Notes: generated by a model from the sequence alone, not told the origin. 64,000 bases of DNA from Nansenia antarctica (GCA_963989245.1 OZ022348.1:29303623-29367622), one strand, 5' to 3'; counted from the stretch's first letter, positions 1-9,782 are shown. A program made the numbers and translations.

Positions 1-3
1 CTG

Positions 4-795
4 TTGAATAGCACATGCATGCTGGCTTCTCTCACAGTCTTTCGTCACATGTGTGTTGTGTTCACGGCAAAGTACTCATCAGAGGTGATAAAGAAGAGTA
101 TCACTGTCTTGCAAGGGCTCATAGCCAAAACTGGCACACTACATGGTGATACACAAACAAAGCCTCTCCTCCAACAGAATGAGCTTCCAACAGATGCTGA
201 AACCATCTTTGCAAGGTCACCTTTTACAAAGGAGTTCAAGGGAGTGTTTGAGGAGGTCTCTGGTGAAATCCGGATGGAGAGTAACCATCAAGCACTTCCA
301 AACCACTAATCCTGTCCTGAGCTACTAGATGTGCTGTTCAGTGACTACTTGGGAATCTTCCCATTGTGGAGTGGAATCCTCCTTGGTGACCTCTGCCGGT
401 ATGCTGTGGATGGAGACCACATAAAGGATGGCACAGAGGAAACAAGGCAGACAAACACTTATGTAGAGCAGTGGTTCGGAATTGTGAAGAACTCCATCCT
501 GAAAAAAGAGAGAGCTCTCCGCCCTGCAGCCTTTATAAATAGGCAGTATGCCTCCCTACAAGGCAGATATAGGGAGCACATCATAAAAAATGGCATGCCT
601 ATGGAAATGCTAACGAGGCCAATCAGACCAATAAAGCCGAAAACGTGCCATCCTGAGGTCCCAGAGAACCCAGAAGAACAGTGGGCCAAAAAATGTCAGA
701 CCACCACACAGTCCCGCCAAAGAAGCAAATATTTTGACCCACCATCGGACATGCCATCGCCAAAGCACAAAACTACTCCTCTGAAGGTATCATGA
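4..795 (+). pseudogene. C-terminal part of a transposon-derived protein, frameshifted
   Basis: Two overlapping reading frames (4-309 and 331-795) look like one broken gene. The second contains the block QTNTYVEQWFGIVKNSILKK followed by a basic segment around LRPAAFINRQYASLQGRYRE. From memory this resembles the end of multi-copy uncharacterised teleost proteins linked to DNA transposons, but I cannot assign a superfamily. The frame changes near 300-330, where the first frame stops. It is cut at the left by the window edge, and the 3' end lies just before the LTR that starts at 819. No catalytic motif is visible in the part present. Confidence 0.4.
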
Positions 796-929
796 ACTAC
801 TACTACAGTACTATTTTGTGTCACGATCAGAAGGCGGAACCCAGAAGCAGACAACGGAGAACAGGTAGTATGGTAATAACAGTAATTTATTATAGGGTTT
901 GGGGTTTAGGGGAATCCGGCTGGGGGTAG

Positions 930-1070
930 GTAGTGCAGGTAGGGGTTCTGGCAGGTAGACAGGTACTCAGACAGGCAGGGGATCAGGCAGGTAGGCAGGT
1001 ACTCAGACAGGCAGGGGGTCAGGCAGGTAGGCGGGTAGTCAGACAGGCAGGAGGTCGGCAGGCAGGGAAT
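930..1070. repeat. 36-bp minisatellite inside the LTR
   Basis: G-rich tandem repeat with core CAGACAGGCAGGGGGTCAGG and a period of 36 bp. There are roughly three copies here and about two more units (64 bp extra) in the other LTR at 5770-5965. The copy-number difference between the two LTRs of one element points to slippage or unequal exchange after insertion. A repeat of the same period and nearly the same core occurs in the YR array (14133-14425 and its duplicates). Confidence 0.85.
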
Positions 1071-1165
1071 CCTTTAGCGGGGAACAGGGAGAAAAGGGTT
1101 AGGGTAAGGTATCGGATAACGTCTCGAGTACAGGGAACGAACATAGGAACCAACCATCAAGTGGT

Positions 1166-1176
1166 TACGATCTGGC
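1166..1176 (-). promoter_or_regulatory. Predicted transcript 5' end (R start) acting as self-primer
   Basis: On the minus strand these 11 bases read GCCAGATCGTA, the exact complement of the 11 bases next to the 5' LTR (5639-5649). They lie about 28 nt downstream of a TATA-like ACATAAG (about 1201-1207), where transcription would be expected to start. Tf1 and related elements prime reverse transcription by folding the first 11 nt of their own RNA onto the primer site; the arrangement here fits that. The transcript start is inferred. Confidence 0.6.
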
Positions 1177-1200
1177 GTTGACTGGAAGCAGGAGCAGGGC

Positions 1201-4200
1201 TTATGTAGGAACCAGTCGCGGTCTTAATCGGCCACACCTGGCGCCACTGATAGATGGCTGATGAGCCGGGGGCGGAGCTGGGGGCGGAGCTGGAGGCGGA
1301 ACTGTGACAGTATCCCCCCTCCGATGGACGCCTCTGGGCGGACCGCCAGGCTTGCCGGGGTGTCGGCGGTGGAAGTCCTGAACGAGCGTAGGGTCGAGGA
1401 TCTGTCGCCGAGGGACCCAGCACCTCTCCTCAGGACCATAGCCCTCCCAGTCCACCAGGTACTGGACCCCTCGACCACGGCTACGAGAATCCAAGAGGCG
1501 GTGGACGGTGTAGGCAGGGAGGTCATCAATCATCCTGGGGGGGGGTGGGTCGGGAACTGGAGGAGACAGGGGACTGGAGGACACAGGTTTGAGGAGGGAA
1601 ACATGGAAGGAGGGATGGACACGGAGGGTACGGGGAAGCTTGAGACGCATGACCATGGGGTTGATCACCCGCTCAATGGTGAAGGGACCAATGAACCTCT
1701 GGGACAATTTCCTGGATTCAGTCCTTAGTGGTAGGTATTTAGTGGATAGCCATACCTTGTCCCCGGGGGCATAATTGGGAGCAGGGATGCGCCGACGGTT
1801 GGCCTGTCGTTGGTAACGCTCCGATGCCCGAAGAAGGGTGGCACGGGCCCGATGCCAGGTCCTATGGCAGCGGCGGAGGTGAGCCTGGACGGACGGGACC
1901 AGGATCTCCTCCTCCTGGGAAGGGAACAGGGGAGGCTGATAGCCGTAAAGGCACTGGAAGGGTGACATACCTGTGGCCGAGGTAGCCAGGGTGTTGTGGG
2001 CGTACTCCACCCACGGTAACTGGGTTGCCCAGGTAGTAGGGTTGGCAGACACCAAGCAGCGCAGGGTGGACTCCAGCTTCTGGTTGGCCCTCTCCGCCTG
2101 ACCGTTGGTCTGGGGATGGAACCCTGAGGTCAGGCTGATGGATGCCCCGAGGCCGGAGCAGAAAGCCTTCCAGACCGCCGACGTGAACTGTGGTCCCCGA
2201 TCAGACACCACGTCAGTGGGTAGGCCGTGGGGCCGGAACACCTCTCTCACCAACAGATCCGCCGTCTCCCTGGCGGAAGGAAGCTTGGGCAGGGGCAAAA
2301 AGTGGGCAAATTTACTAAAGCGGTCGACCACAGTCAAAATCACAGTCATGCCGTCAGACATGGGCAGCCCCGAAACGAAATCCAGGGCCACATGGGACCA
2401 GGGGCGACGGGGAATGGGCAGAGGACGCAGTAGGCCCGAACTGGGTTGGTTAGAAGATTTATTCCGGGCACATACCGAACAGGCCAGCACAAAGGCCTTG
2501 GTGTCCTCAGGCATGGTTGGCCACCAAAAGCGCCGGCGGAGGAACGCCAGGGTCCTCGTCACCCCAGGGTGGCAGGTGAGGGTGGAGGCGTGAGCCCATA
2601 GTAGCACCCGGGATCTCACGGTGTCAGGGACGAATAGGCGACCAGGAGGGCCGTTTCCCGGGTCGGGCTGAGCCCGCTGAGCGGTCCTGACCGCCTCCTC
2701 AATTTCCCAGGTGACGGCCGCGACCACGCAGGTGACCGGCATGATGGTGTCTGGCACTGAGCTGGTCTCACTCTCCTTGTCGTAAAGGCGGGACAGGGCA
2801 TCGGGCTTCACGTTCTTGGATCCCGGCCTAAAAGTGAGGGAAAAATTAAAACGGCCAAAAAACAGCGCCCATCTGGCCTGGCGGGAATTGAGCCGTTTAG
2901 CCGTGCGGATGTACTCCAGGTTTCGGTGGTCAGTCCACACGAGGAAGGGTTGTTCCGAGCCCTCCAGCCAATGCCTCCATTCCTCTAACGCCAGCTTCAC
3001 GGCCAACAACTCCCGGTTACCCACGTCATAGTTTCTCTCCGCCGGAGAGAGACGGTGGGACAGGAAGGCGCAGGGATGGACCTTACCGTCCGTAGCGCGT
3101 TGGGAGAGGACAGCCCCCACCCCGGTGTCCGAGGCATCCGCCTCCACCACGAACTGCCTGGAGGGATCCGGCTGAACGAGGATGGGTGCTGAGGTGAAGC
3201 GGTTCTTGAGGTCGAGGAAAGCCTTCTCGGCCTCGGGGGTCCATCGGAACTGGCAGGAAGTGGAAGTGAGAGCAGTGAGTGAAACCGCGACACTGCTATA
3301 GTTGCGGATGAACCGCCTATAAAAATGTGCAAACCCTAAGAATCGCTGGAGCTGCTTACGGTTACCAGGGACGGGCCACTCCAGGACTGCTCTCACCTTA
3401 GTGGGGTCCATCCTCACCTGACCATTAGCGACGATGTAACCCAGGAAAGATACCGACGGGACATGGAACTCGCACTTCTCCCTTTTGACAAACAGCCGGT
3501 TCTCGAGGAGACGCTGGAGTACCCGATGGACATGCTGGACATGGGTGACTGGGTCCCTAGAAAAAATCAAAATGTCATCAAGGTAAACGAAGACAAACAG
3601 GCCTATCATGTCCCTGAGGACATCGTTCACTAAGGCCTGAAACACCGCATGGGCATTAGTGAGGCCAAAAGGCATCACCAGGTACTCGAAATGGCCTAAG
3701 GGAGTGTTGAACCCTGTCTTCCACTCATCCCCCTCTCGTATCCGAACCAGGTGGTAGGTGTTGCGGAGGTCGAGCTTCGTGAACACCGTGGCTCCCTGGA
3801 GGGAGTCGAAAGCAGAGTTCATGAGGGGTAAAGGGTAAGAGTTCTTGATGGTAATATTGTTCAGACCGCGGTAATCAATGCAGGGACGCAGGGTCTTGTC
3901 CTTCTTAGCAACAAAAAAGAACCCAGCGCCCACGGGTGAGGAGGAGGGACGGATAAGGCCAGCAGCCAGGGAGTCCTTGATGTAACACTCCATGGCCTCC
4001 CGTTCGGGTTTGGAGATGCTGTACAGGCGGCTGCTAGGAAGGGGTGCTCCGGGCAGTAAATCAATGGCGCAATCATAGGGCCGATGAGGAGGTAGGGACA
4101 GGGCTAACTGTTTGCAAAACACCTGTTGGAGGTCCCGATACTCCGGCGGAATAGCAGACAGGTCAGGAACCTCTGGTCTGGGTGCCTGGGAGGAAACAGA

Positions 4201-4551
4201 GGTTGACACAGCGGACCGAAGGCAGGTGGCATGACACTCGAGACTCCAACTATCTACCCTGGCATGGGCCCAGTTGATATTAGGGTTATGTCTAGCCAGC
4301 CAGGGGTGACCCAGAACAATGGGAGCATGGGGAGTGCATGTGATGAAAAAACTCACCTCCTCCTGGTGGTTGCCGGACAGTAACATTGACACAGGCTCCG
4401 TCCTATCCGTAACCTTGGCGAGGAGCCTGCCATCCAATGCGATGGCCTCTAGGGGTGCATCTAGGGGGCTGGTGGAGAGACCTAACTGCTCTACCAGAGA
4501 CACATCCATAAAATTGCCATCAGCACCAGAGTCAATGAGAGCAGGGAACAC
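1201..4551 (-). CDS. pol: Pol polyprotein: protease-RT-RNase H-integrase-chromodomain
   Basis: An open frame of 1,116 codons from the first Met inside the protease; the real frame probably opens further upstream, continuous with gag by frameshift. Visible in order: aspartic protease LIDSGADGNFMD (residues ~5-17), reverse transcriptase with FVYLDDILIFS (~320), RNase H VVEADASDTG (~465), integrase HHCC zinc finger (~650-690), integrase core acidic residues in LDFVSGLP (~720), VVSDRGPQF (~782) and NGQAERANQK (~820), then a chromodomain with YLVDWEGYGPEERCW (~1015-1030). The chromodomain tethers integrase to modified histones in this clade. The frame has no internal stop, so the loss of function of this copy lies in gag and the 5' LTR. 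The stop codon is inside the 3' LTR. Confidence 0.93.
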   Translation of the reverse strand: MFPALIDSGADGNFMDVSLVEQLGLSTSPLDAPLEAIALDGRLLAKVTDRTEPVSMLLSGNHQEEVSFFITCTPHAPIVLGHPWLARHNPNINWAHARVDSWSLECHATCLRSAVSTSVSSQAPRPEVPDLSAIPPEYRDLQQVFCKQLALSLPPHRPYDCAIDLLPGAPLPSSRLYSISKPEREAMECYIKDSLAAGLIRPSSSPVGAGFFFVAKKDKTLRPCIDYRGLNNITIKNSYPLPLMNSAFDSLQGATVFTKLDLRNTYHLVRIREGDEWKTGFNTPLGHFEYLVMPFGLTNAHAVFQALVNDVLRDMIGLFVFVYLDDILIFSRDPVTHVQHVHRVLQRLLENRLFVKREKCEFHVPSVSFLGYIVANGQVRMDPTKVRAVLEWPVPGNRKQLQRFLGFAHFYRRFIRNYSSVAVSLTALTSTSCQFRWTPEAEKAFLDLKNRFTSAPILVQPDPSRQFVVEADASDTGVGAVLSQRATDGKVHPCAFLSHRLSPAERNYDVGNRELLAVKLALEEWRHWLEGSEQPFLVWTDHRNLEYIRTAKRLNSRQARWALFFGRFNFSLTFRPGSKNVKPDALSRLYDKESETSSVPDTIMPVTCVVAAVTWEIEEAVRTAQRAQPDPGNGPPGRLFVPDTVRSRVLLWAHASTLTCHPGVTRTLAFLRRRFWWPTMPEDTKAFVLACSVCARNKSSNQPSSGLLRPLPIPRRPWSHVALDFVSGLPMSDGMTVILTVVDRFSKFAHFLPLPKLPSARETADLLVREVFRPHGLPTDVVSDRGPQFTSAVWKAFCSGLGASISLTSGFHPQTNGQAERANQKLESTLRCLVSANPTTWATQLPWVEYAHNTLATSATGMSPFQCLYGYQPPLFPSQEEEILVPSVQAHLRRCHRTWHRARATLLRASERYQRQANRRRIPAPNYAPGDKVWLSTKYLPLRTESRKLSQRFIGPFTIERVINPMVMRLKLPRTLRVHPSFHVSLLKPVSSSPLSPPVPDPPPPRMIDDLPAYTVHRLLDSRSRGRGVQYLVDWEGYGPEERCWVPRRQILDPTLVQDFHRRHPGKPGGPPRGVHRRGDTVTVPPPAPPPAPPPAHQPSISGARCGRLRPRLVPT

Positions 4552-4631
4552 AGTGGACTGACCCTTAACGGAGATCGTGGCGTTGAGCTGGGTCCGGGTG
4601 CGGGGAGCGGCAGAGATAGCAGATCGGCTCG

Positions 4632-5637
4632 TTAGGGTCCTCCCCTCTCCTGACGAGCCTGCTGGTTTAACGACCGAGTAGGACAGGTGGAGAGGTAATG
4701 ACCGGGCTCCCCACAGTACAGGCAGCTGTTGTTTTCAAAACGCCGGCGGCGCTCCTCCTGGCTGAGGCGCATCCGGCCAAGCTGCATCGGTTCGGAATCC
4801 GAGGACGTCCCCTCTAGGAGTGATGTTGGGCTGAAAGGGACGAGAATAGCTACTCGGGTTGGGAATAGATGGAGCACGCCGGCTGGCGACGCCAACGGGA
4901 AGACGACTTCCGCGTTCACGTCTCCGTTCTGAGACCCGATTATCTACTCTGATGGCCAGGGAGATTAATCCATCCAGGTCGGAGGACTCGGGATGTGAAA
5001 CCAGCTCGTCCTTGATGGTCTCAGCGAGTCCACCGGTGAACGCCGCGACGAGAGCTGCATCGTTCCACCCACTCTCAGCTGCCAGGGTGCGGAAACGAAT
5101 CGCATAATCAGCGACACTCCGGGAGTCTTGACGGAGGGCGAGGAGGCACTTGGAAGCGTCCTGTCCTCGGACCGGGTGATAGAAAATTCTCCTCATCTCG
5201 CCGGAGAACGCTGTATAGGAAGCAGTGAGCGGGTCCCCTCTCTCCCACAGCGCCGATGCCCACTCCAGAGCGGCCCCACGGAGGAGACCGATCACCAGGC
5301 AAACCCGACCCCGGTCGGTGGAGAAGGACGTGGGCTGTTGTTCCATCACCAGCTCACACTGTAGGAGGAAGGAACGGCAGCAACCCTGTTTGCCGTCGTA
5401 ACGATCCGGCATGGGAACCCGGGGCTCTCGGATCACCGGAGCGGGTAGGAGCTGGGGGGTGGTCGGTGTAGCATTAGCAGCGGCGGCTGCTCCCGTGTCC
5501 TGGAACCCGGTCAGAGTGGTGCTCATGTCACGGAGCCTCCCCACTATCTCCTGTAGGAGGGAGTCGTGTTTCTCCAACACGGTGTAGTTATTGTTCACCA
5601 TCTGCCGGACTGTCTCGATGTCTGCTGGGTTCGACAT
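4632..5637 (-). pseudogene. gag: Gag of the chromovirus, frameshifted before the zinc knuckle
   Basis: The long frame 5637-4735 encodes a capsid-type Gag starting MSNPADIETVRQMVNNNYTV, with a capsid region around LVIGLLRGAALEWASALWE. It ends without a zinc knuckle. The knuckle CLYCGEPGHYLSTC is in another frame (4919-4632), so a frame change lies between about 4800 and 4870. Pol is again in the first frame. In Tf1/sushi-type elements Gag-Pol linkage is a single frame or one shift, so the extra shift is probably a mutation. Start codon chosen because it lies 14 bp from the LTR, just after the primer site. Confidence 0.85.
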
Positions 5638-5638
5638 G

Positions 5639-5649
5639 GCCAGATCGTA
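5639..5649 (-). promoter_or_regulatory. Self-complementary primer-binding site
   Basis: One base inside the 5' LTR. On the minus strand it reads TACGATCTGGC, which is not an obvious tRNA 3' end but is an 11/11 complement to the predicted RNA 5' end in the 3' LTR (1166-1176). This is the hallmark of Tf1/sushi-type self-priming. The corresponding part of this copy's own 5' LTR is deleted. Confidence 0.6.
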
Positions 5650-5650
5650 C

Positions 5651-6033
5651 TGTCACGATCAGAAGGCGGAACCCAGAAGCAGACAACGGAGAACAGGTAG
5701 TATGGTAATAACAGTAATTTATTATAGGGTTTGGGGTTTAGGGGAATCCGGCTGGGGGTAGGTAGTGCAGGTAGGGGTTCTGGCAGGTAGACAGGTACTC
5801 AGACAGGCAGGGGGTCAGGCAGGTAGGCAGACAGGCAGGGGATCAGGCAGGTAGGCAGGTACTCAGACAGGCAGGGGGTCAGGCAGGTAGGCAGGTACTC
5901 AGACAGGCAGGGGGTCAGGCAGGTAGGCGGGTAGTCAGACAGGCAGGAGGTCGGCAGGCAGGGAATCCTTTAGCGGGGAACAGGGAGAAAAGGGTTAGGG
6001 TAAGGTATCGGATAACGTCTCGAGTACAGGGAA
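5651..6033 (-). repeat. 5' LTR of the chromovirus, truncated (383 bp)
   Basis: Matches 819-1137 except for extra copies of the 36-bp repeat. Homology stops after CGAGTACAGGGAA at 6033. The missing piece is the outer part in element orientation (U3, TATA and transcript start), so this copy cannot start its own genomic RNA. Confidence 0.9.
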
Positions 6034-6451
6034 TTAGCCATTGAAAAACGAACCTGGTCTGGTAACTGTTGCAGAAAAAGCTCTTTAAAAAGAAAACACG
6101 GCTGATGGTCGCCCAGCAAAGCTAGCATGTGGTCCATCAGTTCAGAGGGTTTTGTGTCACCGAGCCCAGGGAGAGAGAGGAGCTGGCGTGCACGTTCAGA
6201 TTCAGACAAACAAAACGTATCTATGAGGTGCGCCTTCAAGGTAACATATTTGTGCTGTGCCGGTGGGTTTTCAATAAGACTCACCACTCTCGCTGCCGTT
6301 GAATTGGTTAAAGCTGCTACCACGTAGTAGTATTTGGTATGATCCACGGTAATATCCCTGAGGGCGAATTGAGCTTCAGCTTGTGCAAACCATGCGTCGG
6401 CATTTTGTTCCCAAAAAACGGGCAGCTTGAGTGAAACTGCGTTTGTTGTCA
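6034..6451 (-). pseudogene. Gag-like fragment of a second LTR retrotransposon
   Basis: Minus-strand frame starting MTTNAVSLKLPVFWEQNADA (Met at 6451). The pattern LPxFW...ADAWFAQAEAQF is typical of the DUF7041-type Gag N-terminus of a Ty3/gypsy lineage distinct from the neighbouring chromovirus. The frame runs uninterrupted to about 6050 and is then cut at the truncated LTR edge at 6033. An upstream extension to 6623 is open but probably leader sequence. Only the 5' third of a Gag remains; no pol is present. Confidence 0.7.
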
Positions 6452-6837
6452 TGTTCAAATGATCTCCGAAAACGTTCGAGAGAATGTCAGGGTCACCAAT
6501 GTAGGAGTGACGGCAATAACTGGACGATGTAGTCGGTTTGCCGGTAGAAAAACAATCATGTGCTTTATTCTCACTCTCTGCATGCGTACTGACAACAACA
6601 ACATTCATCCATCTTTGTCCCACTTATATCCCGTCATATCACCCGCTAAGCAGCCTGGGTGATTGAGTAAACACAAACATATCAACAGTGCTTTGTACAG
6701 GCTGGAACGCCGTGAATTACGAATACTCTGCTCACTAACGAGCGGTCACTACAACTCTTTGATATATTTAACTTTCAATTTTAGGATACTGTAGTTAAAC
6801 AAGTTTAAATTATGTTCATATTTAGTTTGCAAGACAG
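6452..6837. other. Non-coding stretch, no clear feature
   Basis: Probably the leader or LTR remnant of the gag-like fragment at 6034-6451 (reading to the right on the minus strand), followed by AT-rich sequence. I see no gene, TIR or target duplication. Confidence 0.4.
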
Positions 6838-7870
6838 ATCATTGCAGAATTTCCAATCATCCCAACACACATGGTCTTAGACCCCTCCAAGAAGGGTATG
6901 ACGTGGAAAAGAAAGGTGTTTGCTGAGGCCATTCTGGATGCATCAGGTGTGCACAATTAATTAACAGGGGCATATAAAATATTAATGCTATTACCTATTA
7001 TTATATGACATTTTACAGCATACTTTCTTACAGACTTCAGAATCGAGAACTGTTGCTCCATGTGTGCATCTCAATCTGTTCCTGGAGGAGCCACACCTGT
7101 AATTCATTGGGTTAGTACCTGTTTCACTTAACATTCTGTACTGTTTATTACTTATTTATGTATCTCTGTTTGGCAGATAATGCAGTCACACTAAACTTGC
7201 AGTATTTTGGTGTAATTTAGCAGATGTTTATAGAATGTGCCAATATTGTGAGATAGTATTGTGTTTCTGTGCTCGTGGGCACAATGTTGTTAGCATTAGG
7301 CAATTACCATCAAGTGGCAAGGCCCTTTTGGTCTCTGCTCCAATGGTCTAACCGTTGGGCTACACACCGTCCAGTATTCAATTTTCATGAGCATGTGATT
7401 TGGTAAAACTTAAATTACTATAAATGTAACAAAATACCATAAGTTAACTGTTAATTCATTCTCATTACTGTATTAACTAATACCTTAGTTGACATGGACA
7501 TTAGTAAAAACAAAAGGGCGACATTGGATAATCTCCTGTTTTGTGCTATATGTCTGGAGATCTACACTTTAGCTTTTCCTATTCCACTCACTAACTCTAC
7601 ATGACGATAACATGCATCATGAGGGTGTAAGACATTATGTAACCGTTTCTAGGTTCAGTAGTTGAACCTAGTAGTTGAATCTGAAGTAGTTTGAATCTAG
7701 TATCATGTGCTACTGTCAGTGATAGTTTTGTTTTCAATTCTACAGATTGCCTGCTCTGTGTGCATGAGGTGGTTCCACTCAGAGTGTCTGAGTATGACTC
7801 AGGAGGAATTCAATGAGGCCAAGCGAGCTCCAGTCTGGAAGTGCCGTCTTTGCTGTGACAGTAAAAAGGG
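6838..7870 (+). pseudogene. Exons of a transposon protein: Ulp1-protease tail plus PHD finger
   Basis: Three exon-like blocks with consensus splice sites: about 6838-6950 (AEFPIIPTHMVLDP and VFAEAILDASG), about 7035-7110 (CCSMCASQ) and 7746-7861 (ACSVCMRWFHSECLSM then WKCRLCC). Joined, blocks 2 and 3 give a Cys4-His-Cys3 PHD finger: CSMC, ACSVC, WFHSEC and WKCRLC supply the eight ligands. In several teleost transposon proteins a Ulp1/SENP-like cysteine protease is followed by such a finger, and block 1 resembles the end of that protease. The protease core with its His-Asp-Cys triad is absent, so the gene is 5'-truncated. Family assignment of block 1 is from memory; the finger is seen directly. 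Confidence 0.55.
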
Positions 7871-8584
7871 TATATGTATCACCTTAAAGCCCATTGACAC
7901 AAGGAAAAACACCTTACTATCAATGACTGAATTGTAACACATTTCCATCCCAAATAAGACTATCACCACCCATTCTATGGACTGGTGGCATTGTTTTCTG
8001 AACATCACAGCCTAATGTGTCAGAATATATGGAGAAGTAAAGAGAGAATGTCTTTGAATTATATGTCAGTAAATATTATGTAGAAAGAAAGAGAGAATGG
8101 GTTTGAATTAAATGCGAGGAAATGTCCCAGTCCAAAAGCGTTACGCCAGGGTTCAGGCTATGTGGCCTGTCTACGCATTGACCCTTCTCTCCCTCTCTCT
8201 CGCTCTTCCTCCATTCCACAGGGCCCATTGAGCAGCTCAGTGACTACACCAGAATGCGCAGTGCCCTGTTCCAACTAACGACTTCGACGCCTCACCCCTC
8301 CCCACCAGTGTTGTTCTGTGCGTCATATCAGCTGTTTGTTCTCCTCCTCTCCATCACTCCTCCATCACTCCTCCCTCTCTCCTCTCTGTTCCAGCTGGTT
8401 AGGAGAGATAGTTTTATAATAGTTTATTTTTTGTGCCAATATTTTTTTTAAATAAACATTTTGTGTCCATTTTGCTGAGTCTGAGAAAATCTGCTCCTCG
8501 ACTGAAATAAGTACACCTACTGATAGCCTAAGCCTTGTATTGTTGTGCTACAGTGATTACAGCAGATTCTGCTGTCACCTCCCC
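7862..8584. other. Non-coding stretch with one exon-like block
   Basis: AT-rich sequence. At 8222-8262 an acceptor-like CCATTCCACAG precedes a short open block (PIEQLSDYTRMRSALFQ), which may be a further exon of the PHD gene but has no recognisable domain. Nothing else is supported. Confidence 0.3.
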
Positions 8585-9130
8585 GATAGTAATCTGCAAT
8601 TGGTTTGAGCTGCTTTGGCCCAATATTGGCAGTTATTGATCAGGACAGCCAAATCTCCATAGGGTTTTTGAGTTCTTGAATTTTAATAAATTCCTAATCA
8701 ATTGATTGCGAAATCCAAAGGTTGCCATTTTTGGATGGGCACTCCCAGAACAATTTACAATTGGTTTGAGGTGTTGTGACCCAATATTGGCAGAGTTATT
8801 GATCAGGACAGCCATATCTCCATAGAGTTTTTGAGTTCTTGAATTTTAATAAATTCCTAATCAATTGATTGGGAAAAACAAAGGTTGCCATTTTTGGATG
8901 GGCACTCCCAGAACAATCGGCAATTGGTTTGAGGTGTTTTCGCCCCAAAGCCATATCTCCATAGGGTTTTTGAGTTCTTGAATTTTAATAAATTCCTAAT
9001 CAATTGATTGGGAAAAATAAAGGTTGCCATTTTTGGAGGGCCACTCCCAGAACAATCTACAATTGGTTTGAGGTGCATTGGCCCAATATTGACAGAGTTA
9101 TTGATCAGGACAGCCATATCTCCATTGGGT
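8585..9130. repeat. ~160-bp tandem repeat, about 3.5 copies
   Basis: The motif TGGTTTGAG recurs at 8601, 8762, 8925 and 9064. Each unit carries CCAATATTGGCAG, GATCAGGACAGCCA, TTCTTGAATTTTAATAAATT and GGGCACTCCCAGAACAATC in the same order. Periods are 161, 163 and 139 bp; the third copy has lost a segment. It could be a local satellite seed or an internally repeated element. The open minus-strand frames across it are a by-product of the repetition. Confidence 0.85.
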
Positions 9131-9299
9131 TTTTCACTACTTTTACCATGGTCCCTAAAAAGCCGAATGTCAATGTCTGTTGAATGTCGAATATAAAAAC
9201 AACTTTACCACGGTCTAATAACACTGTAGCTAGCTAACGTTACTGTAGCTACAACAACCTGACCTGCCGTGGTTATTAACGCCGTATTGTTGTTTCAAG

Positions 9300-9782
9300 G
9301 GACTGATGAAGACACCGAGCGCATGATTCGGTGGAGGGGGAAGAATGATGACATATTTACCGGGAAGAGGAATGCTGCCATGATTGGCTTTCAGTAAGAA
9401 CATCACGTTTTATGTGTTGTCATTTTCATGTGCATACGGGTGGGAAAGTTGCACCAGCCATCAGCCATATGCCAGTAAAATGTTAAAGCGCGAGTTGAGT
9501 TTGCATTTCATGTACGAAAGGCGGTATATAAATGAAGCTTTACTTACTTAAAGTCGTTGGTAGATTTGATTTACCATTTAGTGACTGGTGAATTTTTAAC
9601 AAATCTATAATCTGTGGGTGGTAGATTTTCACATACGTGCTTATCCCCTGTCAAAGGTTTATGCCAATGTTTGACCAATGTTATGGTTGTATAGGACATT
9701 CATCAAGGAGCATGGCCTGGAGGGCAGGGTGGAGGCTTCTTGGGTCAAGAAGAAGTGGGAAAATTTAAAGCAGAAATATAAG
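9300..9782 (+). pseudogene. Myb/SANT-like DNA-binding domain exons
   Basis: Two exon-like blocks. Block 1 (about 9300-9393) contains ERMIRWRGKNDDIFTGKRNA; block 2 (about 9694-9780) contains EASWVKKKWENLKQKYK and ends at AAG|GTAAGT. The pattern (acidic start, FTGKRNAAM, then WxxKKWENLKxKYK) is that of the Myb/SANT-like domain accompanying PIF/Harbinger-type transposases in fish. No DDE nuclease is present nearby. It lies between the 160-bp repeat and the BEL/Pao fragment and has no intact start codon, so it is read as a remnant. Confidence 0.6.

Larger units (their letters stand above)
819..1309 (-). repeat. 3' LTR of the chromovirus (complete, 491 bp)
   Basis: Begins TGTCACGATC and ends CTGTGACA, with inverted ends TGTCAC/GTGACA. 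The first ~319 bp recur at 5651-6033. In element orientation it holds a TATA-like ACATAAG at about 1201-1207, a predicted transcript start near 1176, and an internal 36-bp minisatellite. The last 36 codons of pol run into it. Confidence 0.92.
819..6033 (-). mobile_element. Ty3/gypsy chromovirus (Tf1/sushi-like), 5' LTR truncated
   Basis: An LTR retrotransposon on the minus strand. Its 3' LTR is at 819-1309, pol at 1201-4551, gag at 4632-5637 and a shortened 5' LTR at 5651-6033. Pol order is protease, reverse transcriptase, RNase H, integrase, chromodomain, which is diagnostic of Ty3 chromoviruses. A purine tract (AGGGGGGATA on the minus strand) abuts the 3' LTR at 1310-1320. The right LTR matches the left only up to the bases equivalent to 1137, so about 172 bp including the promoter are missing. 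The insertion ends there against unrelated gag-like sequence. No target duplication can be checked because the right end is lost. The copy is not autonomous: promoter lost and gag frameshifted. Confidence 0.93.

Noticed and set aside
7300..7375. Antisense tRNA-like sequence (GTCTAACCGTTGGGCTACAC)
   Set aside because: Only an A-box-like stretch is visible; no B-box or tail.
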